The position numbers and the translations under genes are program-made. A DNA stretch of 64,000 nt from Methanosarcina sp. KYL-1 (lineage in GTDB: Archaea; Halobacteriota; Methanosarcinia; Methanosarcinales; Methanosarcinaceae): the NCBI RefSeq assembly GCF_024372725.1, contig NZ_VOUA01000019.1, forward strand, positions 1-64,000, given 5' to 3'. This document shows, in pieces, positions 33,535-43,679 of the stretch (the stretch's first letter is position 1; each line of letters starts with the position of its first letter). The notes under the pieces were generated by a model. That model worked only from the letters and a program-made list of their open reading frames with translations, did no database searches and had not been told where the DNA came from.

Positions 33535-35086
33535 AATCCCTAAGTTCCCACGTACGGAAGCCTTCGTCTTCAAGCTTTTTCCTGCCCCCTATTTTTCTTG
33601 CTGCAATCCCCACTTCGATCTGCATGTCCCGGCACCCCGGGATGTATTTTGCTTTTTCGAGTGTGGAGCTGAGAACTTTTCTTGCATCTTTTTCCGAGAG
33701 CTCCCTGTCCTTGATTTCCACGAGCAGGACTTTTCCGGTTTCAGGGCCGGGGTAGAGGCCAGTGTTAGAGCCATTTCCTTTTCCCTTCCCTGTTCCGGGG
33801 CTGAGCCCCACAAGGTCAATCTCGTTCCCCCGCCTGTCCCACCAGGGGCCTATTTCCGGATATTCGCCTGCAAGTTCGGCGGTGATCAAATCTCTCATCA
33901 GGGCTTCGAAAAGGAGACCTGTGTAGCTGCTCCATTCCTGCCGGACTTTATCGAGGAGAAGTCCGTAGTTCCCTGCCATGTACTGGCTGAGCCGGGGATA
34001 GATGAAGTACCCGTAAAACCTGAAAAAATTGTCCTTCAGGAAATACCTCCCCTTCTTGCTCCTGCCCGGCTTTTCAGGCACCGGGATCCGGTATTCCAGG
34101 ACGCCCAGCAGGTCTATCAGGTCGTAAAAATAATTTCCCAGGGAATTTGGCGAGACGTGGGTCAGGTCGGAAATTTCACTCTGGGAAGCCTTCCCCCTGG
34201 CAACGGCTGAGATGATCTCATAGTAGGTGGCATGTTCCTTTCCGAACTCCTCGATAAGGACATCCCGGACTTCATCCCTTAGCGGCGCAAAGTCGCTGAA
34301 GATGAGCTTTTCAAGGGCATCCTCAAAACTCCTGCACCCGTATTTTTCAAAGAGCCTGTAGTAGTAAACCGTGCCCCCGAACAGGAAGTAGAGCTTGAGC
34401 TTTTCCTCACTGTCCCTGACCCCCAGGTCTTCGAGCATTGCAAAGACCTCACGGACCCCGAAAGGCTTCAGGGTCAGGATATTGTCCGCCCGTTTGAAAA
34501 GCGGGGCTTTGTCCTCGATGAAGATCTTTTTTATCATGCCCACGGAGGAGCCCGAAACAACAAGGAAGAGCCGGGACTTTTCCGGCTTCAGGTCCCAGTA
34601 CCTCTGGAGCTGTGAAATAAAAGAAGGATAGATTTTCTGAAACCGCTGGAACTCGTCAATGGCAACTACCAGGTCCCCTTCGTAAGAGGTCAGGAATTCC
34701 AGAAAAGCCTCAGGTTCATCCACCTTAATATAGTCGGGGAGGCCAAGCCCGGACTTCAGGACCTGCCCGAACTCTTCCATCAAAAGCCCTATGCTCTTGT
34801 TGCTGTCCACGAAAAAGTAGAGGGCATTTCCTTCCTTTCCGGCTTTTTCGTTCTTTTCGTCCTTTTCGTCCTTTTCGTTCTTGCCGGCTTTTCCTTCATT
34901 TTCTGCCTGTCTGCCTTTTCCTTCCTTGCCGCCCTTTCCTGCCTGCTCCGTGAACTGTTTCATGAACTGGCGGATAAGTTCGGTTTTTCCGACCCTGCGT
35001 TTGCCGGTTATGACCAGGAAAGAGGGGCGGGACCCGTAGAGGAGGTCCATTAGTTCGAGTTCTTTTTCCCGGGAGTAGAAATTCAT
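33518..35086 (-). CDS. Archaeal AAA ATPase with DUF234 nuclease-like C-terminus
   Basis: 522 residues. Walker A GKRRVGKT is at ~28-35 and Walker B LVVAIDEFQRF at ~165, the archaeal ATPase_2 family. A winged-helix segment follows (SQSEISDLTHVSPNSLGNYF). The C-terminal DUF234 domain has the PD-(D/E)XK-like residues GNEIDLVGL ... VLLVEIKDRE. Between residues ~48 and ~88 sits a low-complexity insertion of G, K, E, N and D repeats (NEKDEKDEKNEKAGKEG) absent from typical members. The role of the family is unclear; many members are linked with mobile DNA. A TATA box (reverse complement of ATTATAAATATAAGTA) lies ~27 bases upstream, so the mRNA is probably leaderless. Confidence 0.85.
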   Translation of the reverse strand: MNFYSREKELELMDLLYGSRPSFLVITGKRRVGKTELIRQFMKQFTEQAGKGGKEGKGRQAENEGKAGKNEKDEKDEKNEKAGKEGNALYFFVDSNKSIGLLMEEFGQVLKSGLGLPDYIKVDEPEAFLEFLTSYEGDLVVAIDEFQRFQKIYPSFISQLQRYWDLKPEKSRLFLVVSGSSVGMIKKIFIEDKAPLFKRADNILTLKPFGVREVFAMLEDLGVRDSEEKLKLYFLFGGTVYYYRLFEKYGCRSFEDALEKLIFSDFAPLRDEVRDVLIEEFGKEHATYYEIISAVARGKASQSEISDLTHVSPNSLGNYFYDLIDLLGVLEYRIPVPEKPGRSKKGRYFLKDNFFRFYGYFIYPRLSQYMAGNYGLLLDKVRQEWSSYTGLLFEALMRDLITAELAGEYPEIGPWWDRRGNEIDLVGLSPGTGKGKGNGSNTGLYPGPETGKVLLVEIKDRELSEKDARKVLSSTLEKAKYIPGCRDMQIEVGIAARKIGGRKKLEDEGFRTWELRDFTLSL

Positions 35087-35263
35087 AATACTTATGAATA
35101 TAATGATTATAAATATAAGTATTTTTGCGGGCGGACATATTGGAATTTTTATTTATACAGGAATATTTCGTAAAAATTTTAAGGAATAATGGGTTACAAT
35201 GTAAAGATATATTGACAGCATTGCCGGGTTTTTTGCAATCTGGAAAAAAGAGGACGGTAGAAA

Positions 35264-36136
35264 ATGAAAAAGTTCATTGTGATGATTTTATTTCTCGTCA
35301 TTTTAACGGCGGGTTGTACAGAACAGGATAATGCCCCGGAGGAGGACGCCGTCAGCGCCCCGGAAATTTCTGAAACAAAAGATTCTGCAGAAAACGCCTC
35401 TGCAGCTAACGGGGAGCAAATTGAAATTAATCCGGCGTTAGGTGCTCCAGGTGCTGAGGCGGATTTCACGGAAGCTGAAGTTTTAAAATCAGAAGATGAG
35501 GGAGTTGAGAACTCTGACGCTGAGATTTCTGGCACCGAGGGCCTGGAAGCCTTCTCAACAAAAACCACTGTAAAATTAAACGGGGATATCGGGCAAAAAA
35601 TAGGCAGTTCGTACCTGGGCATTAATGAAGGGCAAGTCTACCACTTCTTCCCTGAACAAATACTGGGAGACCCCAGATACACAACAATTAAAGTTGAAGA
35701 CGGGCTCCATGTCCTGCACCCGGATGGGTTGTTTTTCCTGGAAAATGATACTGCCACCATTTATTCAAATACTATAGTAGAAGAGGCCGCGTTTCCCTGC
35801 GAGTGGAATCCGCCGATACAAAAACCGAATCCAACCGGAGGTCTGTATAATTTTTATTTCCCGTATATGACGGCGAATTTTACAGAGTCGGAGTACTGGA
35901 TTGAAGATAATAGAATCTATGCCCCGAAAAAAGGCCACATCTTCCTCTACAGGAACGGTGAAACGGTCTATATAAAAAACGGGACTGGACTAGAAGATAA
36001 TGGATGCTACTTCACTTTAGCAACAGAAAATGTGATCTCTGACCAGGTAGTGTTTGACAGATATGTTATTTTGAAAAATGTCAGCCTCGTAAGGCATGAA
36101 GGCAAAACAAATTTGCCTGCACTGTTTGAGAACTGA
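35264..36136 (+). CDS. Secreted lipoprotein of unknown function
   Basis: 290 residues. Signal peptide MKKFIVMILFLVILTAGC has a lipobox LTAGC with Cys18, so the mature protein is probably lipid-anchored outside the membrane. An acidic flexible linker rich in A, E and S (to residue ~95) precedes a beta-rich globular part with N-glycosylation sites (NDT, NFT, NGT, NVS). No domain recognised. GAGGACGG is a possible ribosome site. It precedes the restriction operon, without evidence of a link. Confidence 0.7.
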   Translation: MKKFIVMILFLVILTAGCTEQDNAPEEDAVSAPEISETKDSAENASAANGEQIEINPALGAPGAEADFTEAEVLKSEDEGVENSDAEISGTEGLEAFSTKTTVKLNGDIGQKIGSSYLGINEGQVYHFFPEQILGDPRYTTIKVEDGLHVLHPDGLFFLENDTATIYSNTIVEEAAFPCEWNPPIQKPNPTGGLYNFYFPYMTANFTESEYWIEDNRIYAPKKGHIFLYRNGETVYIKNGTGLEDNGCYFTLATENVISDQVVFDRYVILKNVSLVRHEGKTNLPALFEN

Positions 36137-36313
36137 TTTCTTTTGAAAAACGGCATTATTATTTTTTAATTCTCGTTTGAAATTTTTTTCTGGATGGGTC
36201 TGGTTGGATTTTAACTCCTGAAAGGGCAAAATCAGTAAAGATTTTAAGGTTTAAACGGGTTTACAATATGAATATATATTGTCTGATATGATGAAAAACC
36301 GGAAGACTGCCAA

Positions 36314-38602
36314 ATGGAAGATGTCGATAAAAAAGAACTGAGTGAAAGGGATATCTGTACGAAGTTCATCACACCCGCGATCAAGCAGGCCAGATGGGAT
36401 GAGCGCCAGATAAGGGAAGAAGTGAATCTCACCAATGGCAGGATCATTGTCAAAGGCTCGACCGCAAGCAGGGGGAAGCCTAAGAGGGCAGACTATATCC
36501 TGTACCACAAACCCAATATCCCCCTGGCAGTGGTGGAAGCAAAGAGAAACATATACACGGTGGGGGACGGCATGCAGCAGGCCCTTATGTATGCTGAGAT
36601 GCTGGACATCCCGTTTGCTTTCAGTTCCAACGGGGACGGCTTCCTTGTGCATGACCGGACCGGCACTCTCGGGAATGTGGAAGAGGAAATCCCCCTGGAC
36701 CGGTTCCCGGAGCCCGAATTTCTCTGGCAGAAATATTGTGAATGGAAAGGGCTTGATGAAGGCAAGCAGAAAATCGTAACCCAGGACTATTTTATTGATT
36801 TCAGGAAGCCTCTGCGCTATTACCAGCGGATAGCCATTAACCGGACTGTGGAGGCAATTGCGAAAGGGCAGGACAGAATCCTGCTCGTTATGGCAACAGG
36901 CACGGGAAAGACCCTTACGGCTTTTCAGATAATCTGGCGACTCTGGAAGGCAGGGGTAAAGAAAAGAATCCTCTTCCTGGCAGACAGGAACATCCTTGTC
37001 GACCAGACAAAGATCAATGATTTCAAGCATTTCGGAAAGGCGATGACAAAGATCAAAAACCGGGAAGCTGAGAAGTCATATGAGATTTACCTGTCCCTCT
37101 ACCAGGCAGTTTCGGGGACGGAAGAGGAGAAAAACATATACAGGCAGTTTTCACATGACTTTTTTGACCTGGTAATCGTGGACGAGTGCCACAGGGGAAG
37201 TGCAGCCGAGGACTCGGCCTGGAGGGAAATCCTCGAATATTTCTCCTCGGCAACTCAGATCGGGCTGACTGCGACTCCGAAGGAGACAAAGGAAATCTCG
37301 AACATCCACTATTTCGGGGAGCCTATCTACACTTATTCCCTGAGACAGGGGATTGAAGACGGGTTCCTGGCCCCCTACAGGGTGATACGCATAGACCTTG
37401 ACAAAGACCTTGCAGGCTGGAGGCCGGAAAAGGGCAAGGTGGACAAGTACGGCAGGCCAATTGAAGACAGGATCTACAACCAGAAAGACTTTGACAGGGA
37501 CCTTGTGCTTGAAAAGAGGACCGAGCTGGTCTCAAAGAAGATTACCGAATTTTTGAAGGCAAACAACCGCTTTGACAAGACCATCGTTTTCTGCGAGAAC
37601 ATAGACCACGCAGAGCGGATGAGGGGAGCCCTTGTTAATGAAAACCCGGACCTTGCAGGGGAAAACCGGAAGTATGTGATGCGGATAACCGGGGACAACC
37701 CGGAAGGAAAAGCCGAACTTGACAGCTTTATAAACCCTGAGAGCCGCTACCCTGTGATTGCGACCACCTCCAAACTCATGAGCACCGGCGTGGACGCCCA
37801 GACCTGCAAACTGATAGTGCTTGACAAGCGCATCCAGTCCATGACCGAATTCAAGCAGATCATAGGCAGGGGGACCCGTGTCCGGGAAGATTTCGGGAAG
37901 TATTATTTCACGATCATGGACTTCAGGAAGGCAACGGAACTCTTTGCCGACCCGGACTTTGACGGCGACCCGGTGGAGATCTACGGGCCTGACGGAAAAG
38001 TCATCCGCCCGAGGGGGCCGGGAGAGGAAACGGACCGGGAGAAGTATGTTGTTGATGACGTGGAAGTGGGCGTTGTTACCGAACGCACGCAGTACTACGG
38101 GCCGGATGGGAAACTGATTACCGAATCCTTAAAAGACTACACCAGAAAGACCTTGCTCAAGGACTTTGAGTCTCTGAACTCTTTTTTGAAACACTGGAAC
38201 GAAGCCGAAAAAAAGCAGGTTATCCTTGCCGAACTTGAAGAACAGGGAGTTTTGCTGGACGCCCTTGCCGAGGAAGTCGGAAAGGACTTTGATCCCTTTG
38301 ACCTGATCTGCCATGTTGCCTTCGACCGCCCGCCCCTGAGCCGAAAAGAGCGGGCTGAAAAGGTGAAAAAGAGCGACTATTTCAGCAAATACGGGGAACA
38401 GGCACAGGAAGTCCTTGACACCCTGCTTGACAAGTATGCGGATGACGGAATCGAGAACCTTGAGAACATGAGCGTCCTCAAAGTCCAGCCCTTTGACAGG
38501 ATAGGGACCCCGATGGAGATTGTGAAACTGTTCGGGGGCAAGAGCAGCTACCTTGAAGCAGTCCGGGGGCTCGAGTCACAGCTCTATACTCTGGAAGCCT
38601 GA
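36314..38602 (+). CDS. hsdR: Type I restriction enzyme R subunit
   Basis: 762 residues, EcoEI-like size. N-terminal nuclease domain with the PD-(D/E)XK-type residues [21 protein letters not shown] (~56-76). Translocase motor: Walker [15 protein letters not shown] (~194-207), [11 protein letters not shown] (~285-295), [17 protein letters not shown] and [12 protein letters not shown]. The C-terminal EcoEI_R-type domain is from ~590. With HsdM and HsdS it cuts unmethylated DNA after ATP-driven translocation. A TATA-like GAATATATATTG at 36268-36279 lies ~35 bases upstream. Confidence 0.95.
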   Translation: MEDVDKKELSERDICTKFITPAIKQARWDERQIREEVNLTNGRIIVKGSTASRGKPKRADYILYHKPNIPLAVVEAKRNIYTVGDGMQQALMYAEMLDIPFAFSSNGDGFLVHDRTGTLGNVEEEIPLDRFPEPEFLWQKYCEWKGLDEGKQKIVTQDYFIDFRKPLRYYQRIAINRTVEAIAKGQDRILLVMATGTGKTLTAFQIIWRLWKAGVKKRILFLADRNILVDQTKINDFKHFGKAMTKIKNREAEKSYEIYLSLYQAVSGTEEEKNIYRQFSHDFFDLVIVDECHRGSAAEDSAWREILEYFSSATQIGLTATPKETKEISNIHYFGEPIYTYSLRQGIEDGFLAPYRVIRIDLDKDLAGWRPEKGKVDKYGRPIEDRIYNQKDFDRDLVLEKRTELVSKKITEFLKANNRFDKTIVFCENIDHAERMRGALVNENPDLAGENRKYVMRITGDNPEGKAELDSFINPESRYPVIATTSKLMSTGVDAQTCKLIVLDKRIQSMTEFKQIIGRGTRVREDFGKYYFTIMDFRKATELFADPDFDGDPVEIYGPDGKVIRPRGPGEETDREKYVVDDVEVGVVTERTQYYGPDGKLITESLKDYTRKTLLKDFESLNSFLKHWNEAEKKQVILAELEEQGVLLDALAEEVGKDFDPFDLICHVAFDRPPLSRKERAEKVKKSDYFSKYGEQAQEVLDTLLDKYADDGIENLENMSVLKVQPFDRIGTPMEIVKLFGGKSSYLEAVRGLESQLYTLEA

Positions 38603-38745
38603 TTCAAAAACCGGAGAAACTGCCATAAACCTGACAGGAAAACTTCCATAGGCTTGAAACCTGATTCGAAGGGCTTATGTGGGATTACAAAATAGTGTCC
38701 CCAGTATTTTTTTTATAACGGTTCAAATTGCAGGAAAGGAAAAAC

Positions 38746-40191
38746 ATGTCACTGGACACAACAATCAAGGGCATTCAGGACATCATGCGAAAAGACGCAG
38801 GTGTGGATGGAGACGCCCAGCGCATAAGCCAGCTCGGCTGGATGCTGTTCCTGAAAATATTCGATGCGAGGGAAGAAGAGTACGAACTGGAAGATGACGA
38901 ATACGTCTCTCCGATCCCGGAAAAGCTACGCTGGAAGAGCTGGGCAGCCGATCCCGAGGGAATTACCGGTGACTCCCTGCTGGACTTTATCAACGATAAA
39001 CTCTTCAGGACCCTCAAGAACCTCTCCTTTGATGAAAACTCCGATCCCCGTGGTTTTGTGGTCAGGGACGTCTTTGAGGACTCCTACAACTACATGAAAA
39101 ACGGGACCCTGATCCGCCAGGTCATTAACAGGATCAACGAGATCGACTTTACCAGCTCAAAAGACCTGCACACCTTCGGCTCAATCTATGAAAAAATCTT
39201 AAAAGACCTCCAGAGCGCTGGCAACGCAGGCGAGTTCTACACCCCCCGCGCAGTCACCCAGTTCATGGTAGACATGGTTGACCCCAAACTCGGCGAAAAA
39301 GTCCTGGACCCTGCCTGCGGGACAGGCGGTTTCCTGACCAGCACAATCGAACACATCCGCGAAAAATACGTGAATTCCGTAGAAGACCACCGCATTTTGC
39401 AGGAATCCATCTCCGGCGTCGAGAAAAAACAGCTCCCCCACCTCCTCTGCGTAACCAACGTCCTCCTCCACGGCATAGAAGTCCCATCCCGCATCCGCCA
39501 CGACAACACCCTCGCCCGCCCCCTCCGCGACTACACCCAAAAAGACCGCGTGGATGTAATAGTGACAAATCCCCCCTTCGGCGGCATGGAAGAAGACGGC
39601 ATAGAAACAAGCTTCCCGGCAAACTTCCAGACCCGTGAGACCGCTGACCTTTTCCTTGTCCTCATCATGCACCTCCTAAAAGACGGAGGCAGATGCGGAA
39701 TAGTCCTCCCTGATGGAACCCTTTTCGGGGAAGGCGTAAAGACCCGCATCAAAGAAAAACTCCTTCAGGAATGCAACCTGCACACAATCGTCCGCCTCCC
39801 TAACGGCGTCTTCAGCCCCTACACAGGCATAAAGACCAACCTCCTCTTCTTCACCAAAGGCGAACCCACAAAAGAAATCTGGTACTACGAACACCCCTAC
39901 CCCGCCGGCTACAGGTCCTACTCCAAAACCAAACCCATGCGCATAGAAGAGTTCGCCCCCGAAAAAGCCTGGTGGGACAACAGGACGGAAAGCGAATTCG
40001 CCTGGAAAGTCAAAGTAGAAGACGTAATCGCCAGCAACTACAACCTCGACATCAAAAACCCCAACACCGTTGAAAACGACCACGGAGACCCTGAAGAACT
40101 GCTGGAAAAGTACAAATCTCTGCTTAACGAAATCTCCAAAGTCCGGCAGGAGCTAAAAGAAGAACTTATAAACTCCTTAAATCATAATTGA
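38746..40191 (+). CDS. hsdM: Type I DNA methyltransferase M subunit
   Basis: 481 residues. N-terminal helical HsdM domain (TTIKGIQDIMRKDAGVDGDA), then an N6-adenine methyltransferase: AGEFYTPRAVTQFMVDMV, SAM motif VLDPACGTGGFLTS, catalytic motif IV VIVTNPPFGGMEED. It methylates adenine within the HsdS-specified site. The frame opens upstream at 38728, but GGAAAGG followed by ATG 38746 (MSLDTTIKG) is the likely start. The 143-base gap after hsdR could hold a separate promoter (TTTTTTATAACGG at 38709-38721). Confidence 0.95.
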   Translation: MSLDTTIKGIQDIMRKDAGVDGDAQRISQLGWMLFLKIFDAREEEYELEDDEYVSPIPEKLRWKSWAADPEGITGDSLLDFINDKLFRTLKNLSFDENSDPRGFVVRDVFEDSYNYMKNGTLIRQVINRINEIDFTSSKDLHTFGSIYEKILKDLQSAGNAGEFYTPRAVTQFMVDMVDPKLGEKVLDPACGTGGFLTSTIEHIREKYVNSVEDHRILQESISGVEKKQLPHLLCVTNVLLHGIEVPSRIRHDNTLARPLRDYTQKDRVDVIVTNPPFGGMEEDGIETSFPANFQTRETADLFLVLIMHLLKDGGRCGIVLPDGTLFGEGVKTRIKEKLLQECNLHTIVRLPNGVFSPYTGIKTNLLFFTKGEPTKEIWYYEHPYPAGYRSYSKTKPMRIEEFAPEKAWWDNRTESEFAWKVKVEDVIASNYNLDIKNPNTVENDHGDPEELLEKYKSLLNEISKVRQELKEELINSLNHN

Positions 40192-40218
40192 ATTTTATAA
40201 AATAGTTGAGGTTTCAAA

Positions 40219-40887
40219 ATGGGATACTTTTGTTCAGTTTGCAAATCAGACATCAAGGAAGCGGAATTCAAATACTCGATGGAAAAATACGGCCAGGCCC
40301 TGTGCAGGGAACACCAGAACAACTCCGGCTCCAAATATGATAATAGTAACTCCAACAACATTCCCAAATCCCAGGACTCCGATAAATTATCTAATTTCTC
40401 CAAAAGGGACGGAAACTTTGTCGAAAGCATGATCAAAGGCAGGATCGCAGAAACCCTTGTCGAAGAATTATTCCTCCACCTGGACTATTCCGTATACCGT
40501 TTTGGCATGGAAAACACCATCCCCGGTATCATGGAGCAGCTTAGAGGCGTAAAAAACGACGTAACCTACACGATCAGAAAGATGCCGGACTTCGTTGTCC
40601 AGAACAAAAAAACCGGCGAAGTATTCTTCATCGAAGTAAAATTCAGGAAAAACGAAACCTTCGAACTCAAAGACGCTGGAGAAGACTATCCCTACGAAAA
40701 CTGCCACTTCGTAGTAGTTTCGAAAAACCACATCAAATGCATCACATACAAAGAACTGAAAGAAGGGAAAGCGGTAACCCCAACTTCCAGAAACTACCTT
40801 GGCTCCCGAAAAGAATTTGAACTTGACAAAGAAGTTATCATCCAGTTCTGTGATTTCGCAGTCAAATTCTTCTCAGTAGTCGAATAA
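40219..40887 (+). CDS. Zinc-knuckle plus PD-(D/E)XK-like protein inside the restriction operon
   Basis: 222 residues, no family recognised with certainty. The N-terminus is a zinc-ribbon-like FCSVCKSDIKEAEFKYSMEK with C5, C8, C29 and H32. After a Ser/Asn-rich linker (~36-60) comes a nuclease-like core: Glu78 in GRIAETLVEELF, Asp124 in KMPDFVVQNKK, and Glu139-x-Lys141 in VFFIEVKFR. This is the spacing of the restriction-endonuclease fold. It lies 27 bases after hsdM and 16 before hsdS with its own GAGG ribosome site, so the three are surely one operon. It may be an accessory nuclease, a Holliday-junction or nicking factor, or a control element of the type I system. Confidence 0.75.
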   Translation: MGYFCSVCKSDIKEAEFKYSMEKYGQALCREHQNNSGSKYDNSNSNNIPKSQDSDKLSNFSKRDGNFVESMIKGRIAETLVEELFLHLDYSVYRFGMENTIPGIMEQLRGVKNDVTYTIRKMPDFVVQNKKTGEVFFIEVKFRKNETFELKDAGEDYPYENCHFVVVSKNHIKCITYKELKEGKAVTPTSRNYLGSRKEFELDKEVIIQFCDFAVKFFSVVE

Positions 40888-40903
40888 GCAAAGAAGATCA
40901 AAA

Positions 40904-42628
40904 ATGGACCCAGAAACATTTTTTACGAATTTTGAGATGCTGGCAGAGGCACCGAATGGTGTGCAGAAGTTAAGGGAGCTTATTTTGCAGCTTGCGGTTA
41001 TGGGAAAACTCGTTCCACAGGACCCAAATGAGGAGCCGGCTTCCGTGTTACTTGAAAAAATGGAAGCTGAAAAAAAGAGGCTAACAAAAGAAAGCAAAAC
41101 TAAAGGGTCAAAATCAATAAGTGCCATAGGTTCTGATCAGGCTCCCTATGAAATTCCATCAAGCTGGGAATGGACTGCTCTTTCAGAATGCGGATTGATA
41201 AATCCACGCAATGATATTCCCGACAAAAAAGAAGTCTCATTTGTTCCTATGACTTATATTTCTGAAAAATACGGACAAGCTGTTGAGACAGAAACTCGAA
41301 GATGGGAAGAAATAAAAAAAGGTTTCACACATTTTGCTGAAAACGATGTGGTTCTTGCAAAAATAACTCCCTGTTTTCAAAATGGAAAATCTGCCGTTAT
41401 GAAAGGGCTGAAAAACGGATTCGGAGCCGGCACAACAGAGTTACATGTTTTCAGACCATTCACAGAATTGATGAGTCCTGAGTATGCTCAGATTTACTTA
41501 AAGTCTCCAGATTTTATTTATGGTGGGATTCCAAAAATGACAGGGTCTGCAGGACAAAAAAGAGTTCCTAAAGACTATTTTTCCGAAAATCCTTTTCCTC
41601 TCCCACCCCTCGCCGAACAAAAACGCATAGTCTCTAAAGTCGACGAACTGATGGCACTCTGCGACAAACTCGAAGCCCGCCGCCAGAAAAAACAGGAGCT
41701 TCAGAGCAAACTCAACAGCGCTGCCCTCGACAGGATGCTCAGCGCCGAAAGCCAGGAGGAATTTGAACAGCACTGGCGGCGCATCTGCGAGAATTTTGAT
41801 CTCCTCTACGATAACCCTGAAAATGTTGAAAAACTAAGGCAGGCGATTCTTCAGCTTGCGGTTCAGGGGAAACTTGTGGAACAGAATCCGGAGGATGAGC
41901 CAGCGAGTGTTTTGATTGAGAAAATTGAGGCTGAAAAAAAGAGGTATGCTAAAGAGTATAATCTTAGAGAAAAAGAACCATTGCCATCTGTAGAAGCTGA
42001 TGAAGAGATCTTTAAATTACCTGCTGGATGGATATGGTCTAGAATTGGAAGTTCATTTTTAACATCAAGTGGGACAACTCCTAAAAGATCAAACCATGAT
42101 TACTTCATTGGTGGAACTGAAAATTGGGTAAAAACAACCGATCTTACCAATGGCATAGTCACTTCTTGTGAGGAGAATATTACTCCCGAAGCGGTAAAAG
42201 ACTGTAACTTAAAGTATTATCCTGTTGGAACTGTATGTGTTGCAATGTATGGAGGAGCGGGGACAATCGGCAAATCTGGTATTTTGGGGATGGTAAGTAC
42301 TATAAATCAATCAGTTTGTGGAATGTATCCAAACAAATACTTTTTACCTGAATTTTTACATTGTTATGTAAAATCAATTAGATCAGAATGGATGAAATTC
42401 GCTGCCGGACTTCGAAAAGATCCCAATATTAATGGAAAAATAATAGATCGAATGGTTGTTCCTATCCCGCCCCTCAATGAACAAAAACGCATCGTTGAAA
42501 AGGTCGAGCAGCTTATGGGTTTGTGCGATGAACTCGAATCTAAATCAAAGAAAGAGAGGGAAGATAGCGAGAAGCTTATGGAGGCGGTTGTCAGGGGTTT
42601 GTTAGAAGGTGCCGCCGCCGAAATATAA
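40904..42628 (+). CDS. hsdS: Type I restriction specificity subunit S
   Basis: 574 residues with two target-recognition domains (~75-235 and ~365-525) separated by conserved helical spacers. The family words PLPPLAEQKRIVSKVDELMA and IPPLNEQKRIVEKVEQLMGL end each half. The two halves also share related N-terminal helices (LRELILQLAVMGKLVPQDPN and LRQAILQLAVQGKLVEQNPE), an internal duplication usual for HsdS. Codon use in the recognition domains is A/T-richer than in the spacers, which suggests exchange of recognition modules. Its last ~23 codons are repeated downstream. Confidence 0.95.
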   Translation: MDPETFFTNFEMLAEAPNGVQKLRELILQLAVMGKLVPQDPNEEPASVLLEKMEAEKKRLTKESKTKGSKSISAIGSDQAPYEIPSSWEWTALSECGLINPRNDIPDKKEVSFVPMTYISEKYGQAVETETRRWEEIKKGFTHFAENDVVLAKITPCFQNGKSAVMKGLKNGFGAGTTELHVFRPFTELMSPEYAQIYLKSPDFIYGGIPKMTGSAGQKRVPKDYFSENPFPLPPLAEQKRIVSKVDELMALCDKLEARRQKKQELQSKLNSAALDRMLSAESQEEFEQHWRRICENFDLLYDNPENVEKLRQAILQLAVQGKLVEQNPEDEPASVLIEKIEAEKKRYAKEYNLREKEPLPSVEADEEIFKLPAGWIWSRIGSSFLTSSGTTPKRSNHDYFIGGTENWVKTTDLTNGIVTSCEENITPEAVKDCNLKYYPVGTVCVAMYGGAGTIGKSGILGMVSTINQSVCGMYPNKYFLPEFLHCYVKSIRSEWMKFAAGLRKDPNINGKIIDRMVVPIPPLNEQKRIVEKVEQLMGLCDELESKSKKEREDSEKLMEAVVRGLLEGAAAEI

Positions 42629-42660
42629 TAAAGAAGTTATGAAACCCTGAATAGTCCTCT
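42559..42660 (+). repeat. hsdS tail repeat, intact copy
   Basis: The last codons of hsdS plus ~30 downstream bases (GAAGATAGCGAGAAGCTTAT to CTGAATAGTCCT). Repeated at 42751-42852 and in part at 43781-43850. Confidence 0.85.
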
Positions 42661-43175
42661 TGAGCGCAGCGAAAAGGACACCGTGCTCCCGAGGCGCAAT
42701 TCGGGAGGCGCAATTCGGGAAGGACACCGTGCTCCTGATGCGGAATTAGGGGAAGATAGCGAGAAACTTCTGGAAACGGTTGTTCGGGGTTTGTTAGAAG
42801 GGGCCGCAGATGAAATATAAAAAAGAAGTCATGAAAACCCCTGAATAGTCCTGTTATACGAAAATCAGCAAATTCAAACGCTGTAGGTTTTTAAATTTCC
42901 GCTTTTTCTTTTTCATTTTCCATCAGGGAAAGACCGTTCACTTCGTGAACGGGGGCTGCTGTCAGGCGCCGAGAAGTCTTGAGGGCCGAGGGTTCTGAAA
43001 ATGCTCACAAAAATAAGCAGGAATATTCAGATTGATCTTGTCGAAACCCTGGCGGCCGGAATAGCGTATCTGACCGTTCTGAAATGGTCCTCTTGAGCGA
43101 ACGAAGTGAGCGAAAAGGACGCGCACTGCAGAGCCGCAACTCTGCTGGCGCAACTCTGCTGGCTCAATTAGGGAT
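42629..43175. other. Gene-free spacer with a duplicated hsdS tail and GC hairpins
   Basis: Second hsdS tail at 42751-42852. A perfect GTTCAC-TTC-GTGAAC hairpin at 42937-42951. GAGCG-type elements (CTCTTGAGCG...GAAAAGGAC) at 42657 and 43090, and short duplications of GGCGCAATTCGGGA near 42690-42720. No intact gene. Confidence 0.7.
42751..42852 (+). pseudogene. Remnant of an hsdS 3' end
   Basis: About 100 bases nearly identical to the end of hsdS and the bases after it, offset by 192 bases. It still encodes the SEKLLETVVRGLLEGAADEI-type tail ending at its own TAA, but the rest of the gene is gone. It may be left from recombination between hsdS alleles. Confidence 0.75.
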
Positions 43176-43439
43176 TCAGTGTTTCCTGTAAATTTTGCTT
43201 CTGTGCCCGATTTCGATGACGAAAATAACCAGTTGCTGGTTTTCGATTGTCATGACAACACGGTATTCGCCAACTCTCAGGGAATAAAAAGGAGTGGTGG
43301 GTGAAGCTTTTAATTTTTTTACGTGAGAATAGGGATCTTCTTTTATTTGTTTAATGGCATTGTAAACTCTCTGGGCCGCTTCGTGGGGGAGCTTTTTCAG
43401 ATCTTTGCGGGCTGCCTCGGTATAAATCACAGAGTACAT
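43176..43439 (-). CDS. RelE/ParE-type toxin
   Basis: 87 residues: YTEAARKDLKKLPHEAAQRV, LRVGEYRVVMTIENQQLVIF and EIGHRSKIYRKH, typical of RelE toxins that cleave mRNA at the ribosome. The basic C-terminal RSKIYRKH resembles the catalytic tail. The ATG overlaps the antitoxin stop as TAATG, so translation is coupled. A 15-codon copy of its 3' end survives at 44257-44301. Confidence 0.9.
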   Translation of the reverse strand: MYSVIYTEAARKDLKKLPHEAAQRVYNAIKQIKEDPYSHVKKLKASPTTPFYSLRVGEYRVVMTIENQQLVIFVIEIGHRSKIYRKH

Positions 43440-43675
43440 TACTCAAGCCCCAGTTCCTTTGCGACCTCTTCTTCGGTATAGTACCTTCCTTTTTTGATAT
43501 CCTCAAGCCCCTCTTCAATCCTTTTTATCGTTTCTTCACTCAGGGGTTCGGGGTCGATTGCCATGTTAACAAGCCTCTCAACCACCGAATTGTAGGATTC
43601 CTGGGGATGTGATTTCAGGCTTGCAAGCATCTCTTTAACTTTTGGGTCGAGACAGATTGTTGTCGAAGCTGCCAT
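43439..43675 (-). CDS. Antitoxin of the RelE-type pair, ribbon-helix-helix-like
   Basis: 78 residues beginning MAASTTICLDPKVKEMLASL, a ribbon-helix-helix-type N-terminus, with a toxin-binding acidic C-terminus (EEGLEDIKKGRYYTEEEVAK). The frame runs back to 43756, but the extra codons cross the operator palindrome and are non-coding. The start at ATG 43675 lies 4 bases left of an 8-8-8 inverted repeat that probably binds the antitoxin for autoregulation. Confidence 0.85.
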   Translation of the reverse strand: MAASTTICLDPKVKEMLASLKSHPQESYNSVVERLVNMAIDPEPLSEETIKRIEEGLEDIKKGRYYTEEEVAKELGLE

Positions 43676-43679
43676 ATAG

